Positions 20,784 through 28,578 of a DNA stretch of 36,361 nucleotides are shown here, one piece after another. Origin of the DNA: JBGPOS01 sp041488155 (GTDB lineage Bacteria > Chloroflexota > Dehalococcoidia > Tepidiformales > Tepidiformaceae). The DNA lies in contig JBGPOS010000037.1 of NCBI GenBank assembly GCA_041488155.1, positions 1 to 36,361 of the forward strand, read 5' to 3'. A program made the translations under genes and the position numbers. The notes under the pieces are model-generated. The model made no database searches and was not told the DNA's origin. It saw only the letters and a program-made list of their open reading frames with translations. Every line of letters starts with the position of its first letter. The stretch's first letter is position 1.

Positions 20784-21529
20784 TGCCCGACCAGACGACG
20801 ATGCGGGTTTTTCGAGGCGACGCTGATGGCGGGCAGTACGTCGACTACACGGTCGAGGCAGAAGAGGGGATGGTCGTCCTCGACGTGATCCACAGCATCC
20901 AGGCAACGCAGGCGCCGGACCTGGCAGTTCGTTGGAACTGCAAGGCGGGGAAGTGCGGGTCGTGCAGCGCAGAGGTCAACGGTAAGCCCAGGCTGATGTG
21001 CATGACGCGAATGAACCTCTTCCCGCCGGGCCAGATCATCACGGTCGCGCCGATGAAGACCTGGCCGCTTATCCGCGACCTCGTCACCGACGTGTCGTTC
21101 AACTTCCGGGTGGCGAAAACCATCCCGGCGTTCAAGCCGCGAGCGCCCGAAGCCGACGGCACCTACCGGATGATGCAGCAAGACATCGACCGCGGGCAGG
21201 AGTTTCGCAAGTGCATCGAGTGCTTTCTCTGCCAGAACGTTTGCCACGTGATCCGGGACCACCCGGAGAACAAGCCGAACTTCGCGGGGCCCCGCTTCTT
21301 CGTCCGACTGGCTGAACTGGAGATGCACCCGCTCGATGTGGAAGACAGGCTACCTCTCGCCCGCAAGGACGCGGGGCTGGGCTACTGCAACATCACGAAG
21401 TGCTGCACGGAAGTGTGCCCCGAGGATATCCACATCACGGATAACGCGATCATCCCGCTCAAGGAACGAGTGGCAGACCGCTACTACGACCCGCTGCGCT
21501 GGATCGGACGGAAGCTTCGCGGCAAGTAG
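20783..21529 (+). CDS. sdhB: Succinate dehydrogenase iron-sulfur subunit
   Basis: This is the electron-transfer subunit of complex II, 248 residues. Ligands for three clusters are visible. The [2Fe-2S] ligands are Cys53, Cys58, Cys61 and Cys73. The [4Fe-4S] ligands are Cys144, Cys147, Cys150 and Cys212. The [3Fe-4S] ligands are Cys154, Cys202 and Cys208, by alignment to the classic spacing. Cys207 is an extra neighbouring cysteine. ATG at 20783 overlaps the sdhA stop by one base; longer in-frame starts would lie inside sdhA and are rejected. The gene ends 21 bases before the convergent alcohol dehydrogenase gene, and no terminator is seen between them. Confidence 0.95.
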   Translation: MPDQTTMRVFRGDADGGQYVDYTVEAEEGMVVLDVIHSIQATQAPDLAVRWNCKAGKCGSCSAEVNGKPRLMCMTRMNLFPPGQIITVAPMKTWPLIRDLVTDVSFNFRVAKTIPAFKPRAPEADGTYRMMQQDIDRGQEFRKCIECFLCQNVCHVIRDHPENKPNFAGPRFFVRLAELEMHPLDVEDRLPLARKDAGLGYCNITKCCTEVCPEDIHITDNAIIPLKERVADRYYDPLRWIGRKLRGK

Positions 21530-21550
21530 GCCGGGTCTAAAGGGCCATGG

Positions 21551-22561
21551 TTAGTGTCCCGGCAGAACGGTGACCTTGAAGGCCCCTCTGGTCTTGTCGG
21601 CTGCCATCTCGAAGGCCTCGTTGGCGCGCTCGAGGGGGAGCATCGCGGTCTGCAGAAGCCCGAGTTCCTCACAGTAGCCGGCAAGGAGGTCGACTGCGGC
21701 GCCGAACTCGGAGCGACCACCGGTGCTGCCGTACATCAGCGAGCCCACGACCCGAACCTCCTGACCAACGAGTTGAAGGGCCGGCAGAGAAGGGGTCGCA
21801 CTAAAGACGCCGAGCACGACGACGGTGCCTCCGCCTCGAACTGACAGGACAGCGTCGGTGAGCGTGTCGGCAGTCCCACCGACGGTTTCGATGACGACAT
21901 CAGGGCGGTGAGACTTCGCCCAGGAGCGAAATTCGGACGACCCGGGCTCGAGGATGATGGAGGCGCCAAACCTCGTCGCCAGGGCCGCCTGGTGCGGGTA
22001 GCGGGCGGTAATGGCGACCTCGGAGGCCACGGCCCGCGCCAGCAGTAACGAGAGCAGGCCGATGGTGCCGGAACCGAGGATCAGCACGCGGCCGCCGGGG
22101 GAGACCTGAGCGAGGTTGATCGCACGCACGCAGACGGCGAGCGGCTCAGCGAGCGAGCCGAGCTCGGGTGTAACACCGGGAGGAAGGGGATGAAGGTACG
22201 CCGAGGGCACGGAGAGCGCTTCCTGCATCCCGCCTGGGAGGGCCATGCCCATGAGGCGATGGGTCGGACAGAGCATCGGATTTCCGGCCTGGCAGTGGGA
22301 GCAGGTGCGGCACCCGAGGAGCGGTTCGACGGCGATGGGAGTGCCCGGCGGCAGGTCCCCTCCGCTTTCGACCACCCCCGCGATTTCGTGGCCAGGCACC
22401 ATCCCGGGCACGGGCTGGAATTCGCCACGATAGAAGTGAAGGTCGCTTCCGCAGATCCCGCAGGCAGCCACACGCACGATCGTCGAGCCCGGTTGGGCGG
22501 CTGGCTCGGGGCGTTCCACGATGGACAGCGTGCGATCAGCGGTCCAGGCGGCAGCTCTCAT
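21551..22561 (-). CDS. Zinc-dependent alcohol dehydrogenase (medium-chain, sorbitol/threonine dehydrogenase-like)
   Basis: This is a medium-chain dehydrogenase/reductase, 336 residues, oxidising an alcohol with NAD(P). Catalytic zinc ligands are Cys37 (CGICGSD), His57 and Glu58 (GHE). Structural zinc is held by Cys84, Cys87, Cys90 and Cys98. The Rossmann glycine motif is GSGTIG near 160. The sequence resembles L-threonine/L-iditol-type dehydrogenases, but substrate cannot be assigned. The start is ATG at 22559-22561. There is no Shine-Dalgarno, and TAGAAT ends nine bases upstream, suggesting a leaderless message. It is divergent from the small gene at 22619 and convergent with sdhB. Confidence 0.92.
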   Translation of the reverse strand: MRAAAWTADRTLSIVERPEPAAQPGSTIVRVAACGICGSDLHFYRGEFQPVPGMVPGHEIAGVVESGGDLPPGTPIAVEPLLGCRTCSHCQAGNPMLCPTHRLMGMALPGGMQEALSVPSAYLHPLPPGVTPELGSLAEPLAVCVRAINLAQVSPGGRVLILGSGTIGLLSLLLARAVASEVAITARYPHQAALATRFGASIILEPGSSEFRSWAKSHRPDVVIETVGGTADTLTDAVLSVRGGGTVVVLGVFSATPSLPALQLVGQEVRVVGSLMYGSTGGRSEFGAAVDLLAGYCEELGLLQTAMLPLERANEAFEMAADKTRGAFKVTVLPGH

Positions 22562-22618
22562 GCGTCGCTGATTCTACACAGGTGGAACGGGCCGGGACGG
22601 CGCGCTACCCTGCCGTCG

Positions 22619-22921
22619 ATGGGCCACCGCCGAAACCGAAAGACCCAGCGGAAGTCCGAACAGCGCGGACGAGACGGCGAATGGACGCCGTCCGGGCTCA
22701 ACTTCTTCAGCGACGAGATCGACACCGAATTCGCGATGCTCCTCGAACTGCAGCGTCCGGGCGGGCAGGCCGTGGTGGCGACCGCCTGTGGGAGCTGCCA
22801 GGAGTTCGTCGAGGACCAGGAGGGGGGACGCGGAACCTGCCTGCACCCTGGCAGCGGCGTGCTTGCACCGTGGACGGATAGCGCGGGCTGCCAATTCCAC
22901 ACGCGGCGGCGAGGGCTCTAG
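22619..22921 (+). CDS. Small four-cysteine protein, unknown function
   Basis: This is a 100-residue protein I do not recognise. The N-terminus (about 1-24) is very basic (MGHRRNRKTQRKSEQRGRDG). A central part has the pattern SDEIDTEFAMLLELQ. The C-terminal half holds four cysteines in the order CGSC, GTC and AGC, with a histidine in CLHPGS, consistent with a small zinc- or iron-binding ribbon. The start is ATG at 22619, without a Shine-Dalgarno but with a TACCCT box seven bases upstream (leaderless geometry). It is divergently arranged with the alcohol dehydrogenase, 57 bases apart. The basic N-terminus could bind nucleic acid or ribosomes; that is inference only. Confidence 0.65.
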   Translation: MGHRRNRKTQRKSEQRGRDGEWTPSGLNFFSDEIDTEFAMLLELQRPGGQAVVATACGSCQEFVEDQEGGRGTCLHPGSGVLAPWTDSAGCQFHTRRRGL

Positions 22922-23011
22922 GCGCGTCTCCTGGCACGAAACCGGAGTGCGCGTTGACAAACTGGCGCGGGCCCCGGGGCGCGACGTTCGATACCAGACG
23001 TAATTCGCCGT

Positions 23012-23021
23012 CAACATGTTG
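23012..23021. promoter_or_regulatory. NrdR box 1 upstream of nrdR
   Basis: CAACATGTTG matches 8 of 10 core positions of the NrdR operator consensus (CwAtATaTwG). It lies exactly 31 bases upstream of a second match at 23043, which is the usual three-turn spacing of paired NrdR boxes. Confidence 0.6.
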
Positions 23022-23031
23022 TAGCAGGGGC

Positions 23032-23061
23032 TTGACGACCTACAAGATATGGGGGTACTGT
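23032..23061 (+). promoter_or_regulatory. Promoter of the nrdR-nrdJ operon
   Basis: TTGACG (23032-23037), an 18-base spacer and TACTGT (23056-23061) lie about 58 bases before the nrdR start codon. NrdR box 2 lies inside the spacer and box 1 just upstream of the -35, so bound NrdR would block RNA polymerase. Confidence 0.65.
23043..23052. promoter_or_regulatory. NrdR box 2 within the promoter spacer
   Basis: CAAGATATGG matches 8 of 10 core positions of the NrdR consensus and lies between the -35 and -10 elements. With box 1 it forms a pair 31 bases apart, the arrangement described for NrdR operators upstream of ribonucleotide reductase genes. Confidence 0.6.
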
Positions 23062-23119
23062 ACGCAAGCTCCTGTGGCGAAATGCTCAGGTGTTTACGCG
23101 GCTAAGGAGATTATGGCGA

Positions 23120-23689
23120 GTGCGTTGCCCCTATTGCCACTTCCGCGACTCAAGGGTGACCGATAGCCGGGCGAGCGACGACGGCATCAGACGACGGCGC
23201 GAGTGCATCTCCTGTGGCGAGCGGTTCACCACTGTTGAGGCCGTACAGCTCTCGACGGTCCAGGTGATCAAGAAGGACGGCCGCAGGGAAGACTTCAACC
23301 GGGAGAAACTGCTCGCCGGACTGCGCAAAGCCTGTAGCAAGCGGAACGTCTCGGTCGCTCAGCTTGAGGTGGTCCTCTCCGATATCGAAGCGCGGGTCGT
23401 GAGCGACGGACGGGCAGAAGTGCCGTCGACGTTTGTGGGAGAACTTGCGATGGACGCACTGCGGAAGCTCGACCATATCGCCTACATCCGCTTTGCCTCG
23501 GTGTACCGGCCCTTCACGGATATCGAATCGCTGAAGGAGGCGGTGCTCGCGCTGGAAGAGGGGCGCATCCCGACGCTCGAAGAGCGGACGATGCAGCTCC
23601 CCCTCCCCGCCGAGACGGGGGAGCGAACCTCGGTCCCTCGGCTACTCCAGGACGTTGATAGCCGGCGAATCGCCGGATCGGCGGGATAG
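23120..23689 (+). CDS. nrdR: Transcriptional repressor NrdR
   Basis: NrdR is the zinc-ribbon/ATP-cone repressor that senses dATP/ATP and represses ribonucleotide reductase genes. GTG at 23120 gives the canonical start M-RCPYC, with AAGGAG ten bases upstream; an earlier in-frame GTG at 23090 is disfavoured. The zinc ribbon uses Cys3, Cys6, Cys29 and Cys32. The ATP-cone begins near residue 46 (VQVIKKDGRREDFNREKL) and ends near residue 140. The protein has 189 residues, some 30 longer than most NrdRs because of a C-terminal tail rich in Glu, Pro and Arg. Paired NrdR boxes on its own promoter imply autoregulation and control of nrdJ two genes downstream. Confidence 0.94.
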   Translation: MRCPYCHFRDSRVTDSRASDDGIRRRRECISCGERFTTVEAVQLSTVQVIKKDGRREDFNREKLLAGLRKACSKRNVSVAQLEVVLSDIEARVVSDGRAEVPSTFVGELAMDALRKLDHIAYIRFASVYRPFTDIESLKEAVLALEEGRIPTLEERTMQLPLPAETGERTSVPRLLQDVDSRRIAGSAG

Positions 23690-23698
23690 GCCGGCACG

Positions 23699-24040
23699 AT
23701 GAAGATCTGGGAGCTTCATGGGCTGCACTCGAAGGGATTGATTCGGACTACGGCCGAGGGTCACGCCGATATCGGCGGGCTCGTCCTTTCGGAGAAGGCA
23801 TATCTAATCGCTATCCGGGACTTTCGCCCGGCCGACATCCTGGAGCTGGTACAGCTTCGAGGGCCGAGCGAAGCCGCCCAGGCATTGATTGCGCACTACG
23901 GCAGGGACGAATCGCTGCAGAGCACCGGGGGCCGGGGACTGGCCGCAACGCGAGGCCTGGCGCCGAGCCCGATGGTCTGCCGCAGCGACGAAGTGCGAGA
24001 GGCTGCGCCGACGGTGGGTGGGGGCTGGGCGCGCTCATAG
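23699..24040 (+). CDS. Uncharacterised protein between nrdR and nrdJ
   Basis: This is an unrecognised 113-residue protein. The first 75 residues look like a folded domain (MKIWELHGLHSKGLIRTTA at the start, then DFRPADILELVQLRGPSEAAQALIAHYG). The last 35 are low-complexity, rich in Gly, Ala and Arg, and could be disordered. One cysteine is present; there is no signal peptide or transmembrane segment. It starts nine bases after nrdR without a clear ribosome binding site, and ends 59 bases before nrdJ. Placement suggests co-transcription with nrdR and nrdJ and a possible role in ribonucleotide reduction, but there is no direct evidence. The gene could also be over-called at its 3' end. Confidence 0.55.
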   Translation: MKIWELHGLHSKGLIRTTAEGHADIGGLVLSEKAYLIAIRDFRPADILELVQLRGPSEAAQALIAHYGRDESLQSTGGRGLAATRGLAPSPMVCRSDEVREAAPTVGGGWARS

Positions 24041-24099
24041 GAACCGAACATCTGTTCGCCACAGGCTGGTGAACGGGAGTAAGATAAGGGGAGGGAGTT

Positions 24100-26511
24100 A
24101 TGGTTAGCACTTCGCGCCGGGGGTACAGCATGGGAGCAAAGGACTTCGAGCCCACGCCCTTGTCGACGAACGCGAATGTCGTGATGGAGCGGCGGATTAT
24201 GAAGCGCGACGACCAGGGCGAGGCTGTCGAAACGCCCCAGGAGTGCTTCCGGCGAGTGGCCGAGAACCTGGCGCAGGCCGAGACTCGCTTTGGCGGGACA
24301 GAGGGCGACCGCGCAGCCGCCGAGGAGAGCTTCTACCAACTCATAGCCTCACTCGACTTCCTTCCTAACTCGCCGACGCTCGTGAACGCAGGGCGGGACC
24401 TACAACAGCTCTCCGCCTGCTTCGTGCTCCCCGTGCCGGATTCGATCGACGAGATATTCGAGGCGATCCGCAACACCGCGATCATCCACAAGTCGGGCGG
24501 GGGTACCGGGTTCGCTTTTTCGCGACTACGCCCTGCGAACGACCGGGTGCAATCGACCAAGGGGGTGGCCAGCGGCCCGGTATCGTTCATGAAGGTATTC
24601 GACGCTGCGACGGAAGCGATCAAGCAGGGCGGGACGCGCCGCGGCGCCAACATGGGCATCTTGCGCGTCGACCATCCCGACATCGACGAGTTCATCGAAA
24701 TGAAGTCGGACATGACCACGCTCACGAACTTCAACATCAGCGTGGCGGTGACCGAGGGATTCATGCTGGCAGTCGAAGCGGGGACTGAGTACGACATCGT
24801 CAACCCGAAATCCGGCGACGTCACCGGTCACCGCGACGCGCGGGAGACGTGGGAGAAGATGTTCGCGAACGCCTGGAAGAACGGCGACCCGGGCGTCATC
24901 TTCATCGACCGTATCAACGCGAGCCGCGCCAACCCGGTGCCCAAGCGCGGACCAGTGGAATCGACGAATCCCTGCGGCGAGCAACCGCTTTACCCGTACG
25001 ACTCCTGCAACCTCGGTTCGATCAACCTCGGCCACTTCACGCGGAGCGAGGCCGGCAGCCGGGAGGTGGATTACGAGCGATTGGGCACGGTCGTTCGCCG
25101 GTGTGTGCACCTCCTCGACAACGTGATCGAGATGAACAAATACCCCATTCCTGAGATCGCCGAAACGTCGCACGCGATCCGGCGCATTGGGCTGGGCGTG
25201 ATGGGCTGGGCGGACATGCTGATCGACCTGCGTATCGCATACAACTCCGAGGAAGCGCTGACGCTGGCCAGCGAGGTGATGAAGTTCATCCAGGTGGAGT
25301 CGGACGCAGCTTCCCAGCAGTTGGCGGCAGTGCGCGGGAACTTCCCGGATTGGGTCGATTCGATGTACGGGCCGAGGGGCAGCGAAGGGCCGCGCCCGAT
25401 GCGCAACTCGACGCGCACGACGATCGCCCCGACGGGCACGCTGAGCATCATCGCGGACTGTTCGGGGGGCATCGAACCGGTGTTCGCGCTGGCCTTCATC
25501 CGGTCCCACTACCTGGACAAGGACGATCCGACGAAGCGCACCGAGCTGGCGGAGGTCAACGAACAATTCGAAGCGATCGCGCGGGAAGGCGGCTTCTACA
25601 GCGCGGATTTGATCCAGTTCCTGGCGGAAGGCGGACACCTGGCGGAACGCGAAGACGTCCCAGAGTGGGCGAAGCGTGTCTTCGTCACGGCCCATGACAT
25701 CAGTCCCGAGTGGCACGTGCGGATGCAGGCAGCGTTCCAGGAGTTCACAGACAACGCCGTTTCGAAGACGATCAACTTCCCGAACAGCGCAACGGTCGAC
25801 GACGTGCGCATGTCGTACGAGCTCGCCTACAAGACTGGATGCAAAGGCATCACCATTTATCGCGATGGTTCGCGTGACCTCCAGGTACTCAAGCACGCGG
25901 CAAAAGCGGGTGAGAAGAGCGACGCTGAGAAAGCCGTCGAAGCGGCCCAGGCGCTGCTCACCCAACACCTGGGGCCGGTACGGCGGAGGCTGCCCGATGA
26001 GCGTGCCGCCATCACGCACAAGTTCCGGGTAGGGGAGCAGGAAGGCTACATGACCGTCGGCCTGTTCGACGATGGGACGCCGGGTGAGGTGTTCATCAAC
26101 GTCAACAAGCAGGGATCGACGGTTAGCGGGTTGATGGACACGGTGGCGATGCTCACGAGTTACGCGCTGCAGTACGGCGTGCCACTGGCCGAATTGGCTG
26201 CAAAGCTGAAGAACTCACGTTTCGAACCGAGCGGCCCAACCGGCAACCGGCAGATTCCACTCGCCACGAGCATCGTCGACTACGTGTTCCGCTGGCTCGA
26301 ACTCAAGTTCGACAGCGCTCGCGCAGCGAATCAGCCGACGCTCATCCCGGTGGATGAGGTCGCGGCCAGCACGGCGGTCGACAACCCGGCAATGAAGACC
26401 CATGACAAGGCCATCGCGAGTGGGGTCGGCTGCCCGGACTGCGGCGAAGTCCTGTACTACGCCGAGGGCTGCCTGATCTGCCGAACCTGCTTCTACAACA
26501 AGTGCGGGTAA
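24100..26511 (+). CDS. nrdJ: Adenosylcobalamin-dependent (class II) ribonucleoside-diphosphate reductase
   Basis: This oxygen-independent class II enzyme makes deoxyribonucleotides using coenzyme B12. It has 803 residues. ATG at 24100 has GGGGAGGGAG directly upstream; ATG at 24130 is an alternative. The active site shows Cys107 (LSACFVLP), the N-x-C-x-E motif with Asn290, Cys292 and Glu294 (NPCGE), and a third cysteine in YDSCNLGS, plus the TIAPTGTLS block. After the barrel comes a TSCPD-like domain and a C-terminal cysteine cluster (Cys778, Cys781, Cys791, Cys794, Cys797, Cys802) for zinc binding and redox recycling. No separate radical-generating subunit is needed or present. It depends on cobalamin, as does the mutase at 6328. 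Its control by NrdR is supported by the boxes upstream of nrdR. Confidence 0.96.
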   Translation: MVSTSRRGYSMGAKDFEPTPLSTNANVVMERRIMKRDDQGEAVETPQECFRRVAENLAQAETRFGGTEGDRAAAEESFYQLIASLDFLPNSPTLVNAGRDLQQLSACFVLPVPDSIDEIFEAIRNTAIIHKSGGGTGFAFSRLRPANDRVQSTKGVASGPVSFMKVFDAATEAIKQGGTRRGANMGILRVDHPDIDEFIEMKSDMTTLTNFNISVAVTEGFMLAVEAGTEYDIVNPKSGDVTGHRDARETWEKMFANAWKNGDPGVIFIDRINASRANPVPKRGPVESTNPCGEQPLYPYDSCNLGSINLGHFTRSEAGSREVDYERLGTVVRRCVHLLDNVIEMNKYPIPEIAETSHAIRRIGLGVMGWADMLIDLRIAYNSEEALTLASEVMKFIQVESDAASQQLAAVRGNFPDWVDSMYGPRGSEGPRPMRNSTRTTIAPTGTLSIIADCSGGIEPVFALAFIRSHYLDKDDPTKRTELAEVNEQFEAIAREGGFYSADLIQFLAEGGHLAEREDVPEWAKRVFVTAHDISPEWHVRMQAAFQEFTDNAVSKTINFPNSATVDDVRMSYELAYKTGCKGITIYRDGSRDLQVLKHAAKAGEKSDAEKAVEAAQALLTQHLGPVRRRLPDERAAITHKFRVGEQEGYMTVGLFDDGTPGEVFINVNKQGSTVSGLMDTVAMLTSYALQYGVPLAELAAKLKNSRFEPSGPTGNRQIPLATSIVDYVFRWLELKFDSARAANQPTLIPVDEVAASTAVDNPAMKTHDKAIASGVGCPDCGEVLYYAEGCLICRTCFYNKCG

Positions 26512-26512
26512 G

Positions 26513-26571
26513 GCCCACGCGGGACGGGTGCGCCCAGACTCCGAAGAAGGGGATACAATCGACCCGTGGGC
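26513..26571. repeat. Inverted repeat overlapping a start codon
   Basis: GCCCACG (26513-26519) is complementary to CGTGGGC (26565-26571). With one bulged C the stem can extend by GGG/CCC. The right arm contains the GTG start codon of the next gene, so in a transcript reading through from nrdJ this start would be paired. Confidence 0.4.
26554..26559 (+). promoter_or_regulatory. TACAAT -10 box with leaderless spacing
   Basis: TACAAT lies six bases before the GTG start at 26566. No convincing -35 element is seen. The spacing would place the transcription start at the start codon. Confidence 0.4.
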
Positions 26572-26826
26572 TTCTACTACGGGTCGAACACGCCGCCTGA
26601 GGACAAGCCGGGGGGCTTTCGCGAAACGATCGTCCTGATCTGGGCGGTCTTTCTGGTCCTGGCCGTGCCGCTTGGCATCCTCCTTGGCGGCCTCGCCTAC
26701 CTGGTGCTGGTGTTCTTCCTGTTCTCGGTGCACCCGCTTGCGGGCCTTGCCGCCATCAGCCTGGTCATACTGGCGCTGGTGGCGCGCGGCGTCTGGGAGG
26801 CGAGACACCCTCCGGAGATCCTGTGA
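26566..26826 (+). CDS. Small membrane protein upstream of yggS
   Basis: This is an 86-residue protein starting with GTG. After a polar N-terminus of about 20 residues (MGFYYGSNTPPEDKPGG) it has a long hydrophobic stretch from about 25 to 75, best read as two transmembrane helices with a short turn near FSVHPLAG, and a charged C-terminal tail. I do not recognise a family. It overlaps yggS as GTGA, so translation is coupled to it and to proC and yggT. The cluster position suggests an envelope-associated role, which is inference. Confidence 0.7.
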   Translation: MGFYYGSNTPPEDKPGGFRETIVLIWAVFLVLAVPLGILLGGLAYLVLVFFLFSVHPLAGLAAISLVILALVARGVWEARHPPEIL

Positions 26827-27530
26827 CCGCCGCCGCCGAGACCGTCACCACGATCGCAGAGGACATCGCAGCCGTGCGGGCGCGCATCGCGGCGGCGTGC
26901 AGGCGAAGCGGACGGGACCCCTCGCTGGTAACACTCATCGGCATCACGAAGGGCCAACCTGCGGAGGCCGTGATTTCGGCCATGGCGGCGGGCCTGACGG
27001 ACTTTGGCGAGAACCGCGTGCAGGAAGGCCTGGAGAAAATTGCGCGGATCCGAGAAGTACGGGGCGTAACTGCGGGTCCGGGAAACGCGACCTTCCACCT
27101 GGTCGGGCACCTGCAGACGAACAAGGCCAGGTCAGCCGTAGGAAGCTTCGCGGTACTGCACGCGGTCGACTCTGAGCGGCTGTTGGATGCGATCGCGGCT
27201 GCGGCGACCACGCCGGTGCGAGTGATGCTGGAAGTCAACGTTGGCGGCGAGGACACAAAGTTTGGCGTTTCCCCGGAGACACTTCCGGCGCTGCTGGCCC
27301 ACGCGCGATCTCTGCCGGAGATTCGAGTGGGGGGTCTCATGACCGTCGCTCCGCGCGTTGAGCGCGCCGAGGACGCGCGGCGGGTGTTCCGAACGTTGCG
27401 CCAGCTGGCGGCTGATTGTGGCCTGGCGTCGCTTTCCATGGGCATGACGGATGACTTCGAGACGGCGATCGAGGAGGGGGCCACGCACGTGAGAATCGGT
27501 CGAGCGATCTTTGGCGAGCGGCAGCTATGA
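26823..27530 (+). CDS. yggS: PLP homeostasis protein, YggS/PROSC family
   Basis: This cytoplasmic pyridoxal-phosphate-binding protein keeps free PLP in balance; it has no known catalytic reaction. It has 235 residues from GTG at 26823, overlapping the preceding stop. Lys43 in LIGITKGQ is the PLP-binding lysine. Family blocks are FGENRVQEG, FHLVGHLQTNKAR, LEVNVGGEDTKFG, GLMTV, and LSMGMTDDFETAIEEG followed by VRIGRAIFGER. The yggS-proC-yggT order is widespread, and the ATGA overlap with proC supports one operon. Confidence 0.95.
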   Translation: MTAAAETVTTIAEDIAAVRARIAAACRRSGRDPSLVTLIGITKGQPAEAVISAMAAGLTDFGENRVQEGLEKIARIREVRGVTAGPGNATFHLVGHLQTNKARSAVGSFAVLHAVDSERLLDAIAAAATTPVRVMLEVNVGGEDTKFGVSPETLPALLAHARSLPEIRVGGLMTVAPRVERAEDARRVFRTLRQLAADCGLASLSMGMTDDFETAIEEGATHVRIGRAIFGERQL

Positions 27531-28321
27531 AAGTAGCGATTATCGGCGGCGGCGTTATGGGCGAGGCAATCCTGGCGGCGGCCCTCGACAGGGGCGTCTT
27601 CGAACCGGGAAGCGTGACCGTCTGTGAGGTAATCGAGCACCGCAGGCACCAGCTCGCCGGCGAGTACGCGATTGCGGTCACCGCCAACGCCGGCGAGGCG
27701 ACGTCCGGCGCGGACCTGGTGGTGCTGTCGGTGAAGCCCCAGGACATGCACACGGTACATGGGTCTATCCGAAGGGATGCTCTCCTGCTTTCGATCATGG
27801 CGGGGACGCGAATTTCCTCGATCGCCGCGGAGTTCCACCACGAGCGCATCGTCCGGGTGATGCCGAACGCACCGGTCGCCGCGAAGGCGGGAATGAGCGT
27901 CTGGACTGCGACTGCTGCGGTCGACGCCGGGCAGCGCGAGCTGGCACGCGGGCTCCTCGGCTCTATTGGGCGAGAGCTGTACGTAGAGGACGAGGCGAAG
28001 CTCGACATGGTGACGGCGGTCAGCGGAAGCGGCCCTGGCTACGTCTTTCTGTTCATCGAAGCCATGATCGAGGGGGCTGTGTTGGTCGGACTTACGAGAG
28101 CGCAGGCCGAAGAAATCGTGATCCAGACCGTCTACGGGTCGGCGGTGTTCGCGCAGGAGTCCGGGAGAAGTCCGGCGGAACTGCGGGGGATGGTTACGTC
28201 GCCGGCGGGGACGACGGCAGCCGGCCTGCTGGAATTGGAGAAGGGCGGAGTGCGAGCCGCCATCATCGAGTGCATCCGGGCAGCCCATCGACGCGCGGCC
28301 GAGCTCGGCGGGCCGGGTTGA
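27527..28321 (+). CDS. proC: Pyrroline-5-carboxylate reductase
   Basis: ProC performs the last step of proline synthesis, reducing pyrroline-5-carboxylate with NAD(P)H. It has 264 residues, the normal length. The N-terminal Rossmann motif is IIGGGVMGEAI. LSVKPQD, RVMPNAPV, and the C-terminal signature region (SGSGPGYVFLFIEAM ... SPAGTTAAGLLELE) are intact. It is translationally coupled to yggS by ATGA upstream and to yggT by TTGA downstream. Confidence 0.95.
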   Translation: MKVAIIGGGVMGEAILAAALDRGVFEPGSVTVCEVIEHRRHQLAGEYAIAVTANAGEATSGADLVVLSVKPQDMHTVHGSIRRDALLLSIMAGTRISSIAAEFHHERIVRVMPNAPVAAKAGMSVWTATAAVDAGQRELARGLLGSIGRELYVEDEAKLDMVTAVSGSGPGYVFLFIEAMIEGAVLVGLTRAQAEEIVIQTVYGSAVFAQESGRSPAELRGMVTSPAGTTAAGLLELEKGGVRAAIIECIRAAHRRAAELGGPG

Positions 28322-28578
28322 ACCACGAGGTTGCCCAGGTCTTCACCTTCTTCCTTTATGTGCTCATCGTCGCCGTGATAGGGCGGTCGCTGATGAGCTG
28401 GTTCCCGGTTTCGCCTGCGAACCAGTTTGTGCGGCTCTTGAATCGGGTCACAGAACCGTTGCTTGAACCTGTCCGGCGCATCCTGCCGCGTACGGGGTTC
28501 ATCGACCTTAGCGGTTTGGCGGTAATACTCCTGCTCTACCTCATGATCATGGTGATAGGCCGGGCCGAGAACGCTTGA
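28318..28578 (+). CDS. yggT: YggT family membrane protein, copy 1
   Basis: This is an 86-residue YggT/YlmG-type integral membrane protein. TTG at 28318 overlaps the proC stop as TTGA; the longer in-frame start at 28270 would run into proC and is rejected. Two hydrophobic segments (about 8-25 and 60-80) flank the family signature SLMSWFPVSP ... VTEPLLEPVRRILPRTGFIDLS. The family is linked to cell division and membrane organisation in other bacteria, with mechanism unclear. A second, similar gene follows at 28689. Confidence 0.88.
   Translation: MNHEVAQVFTFFLYVLIVAVIGRSLMSWFPVSPANQFVRLLNRVTEPLLEPVRRILPRTGFIDLSGLAVILLLYLMIMVIGRAENA

Noticed and set aside
19107..20906. 599-residue open frame antisense to sdhA
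   Set aside because: It is a shadow of the conserved flavoprotein gene; composition and lack of motifs argue against coding.
24526..26019. 497-residue open frame antisense to nrdJ
   Set aside because: nrdJ has all catalytic residues on the plus strand; the antisense frame shows no family features.
26765..28288. 507-residue open frame antisense to yggS and proC
   Set aside because: Both sense genes are complete and overlapped in an operon; the antisense translation has no recognisable domain.
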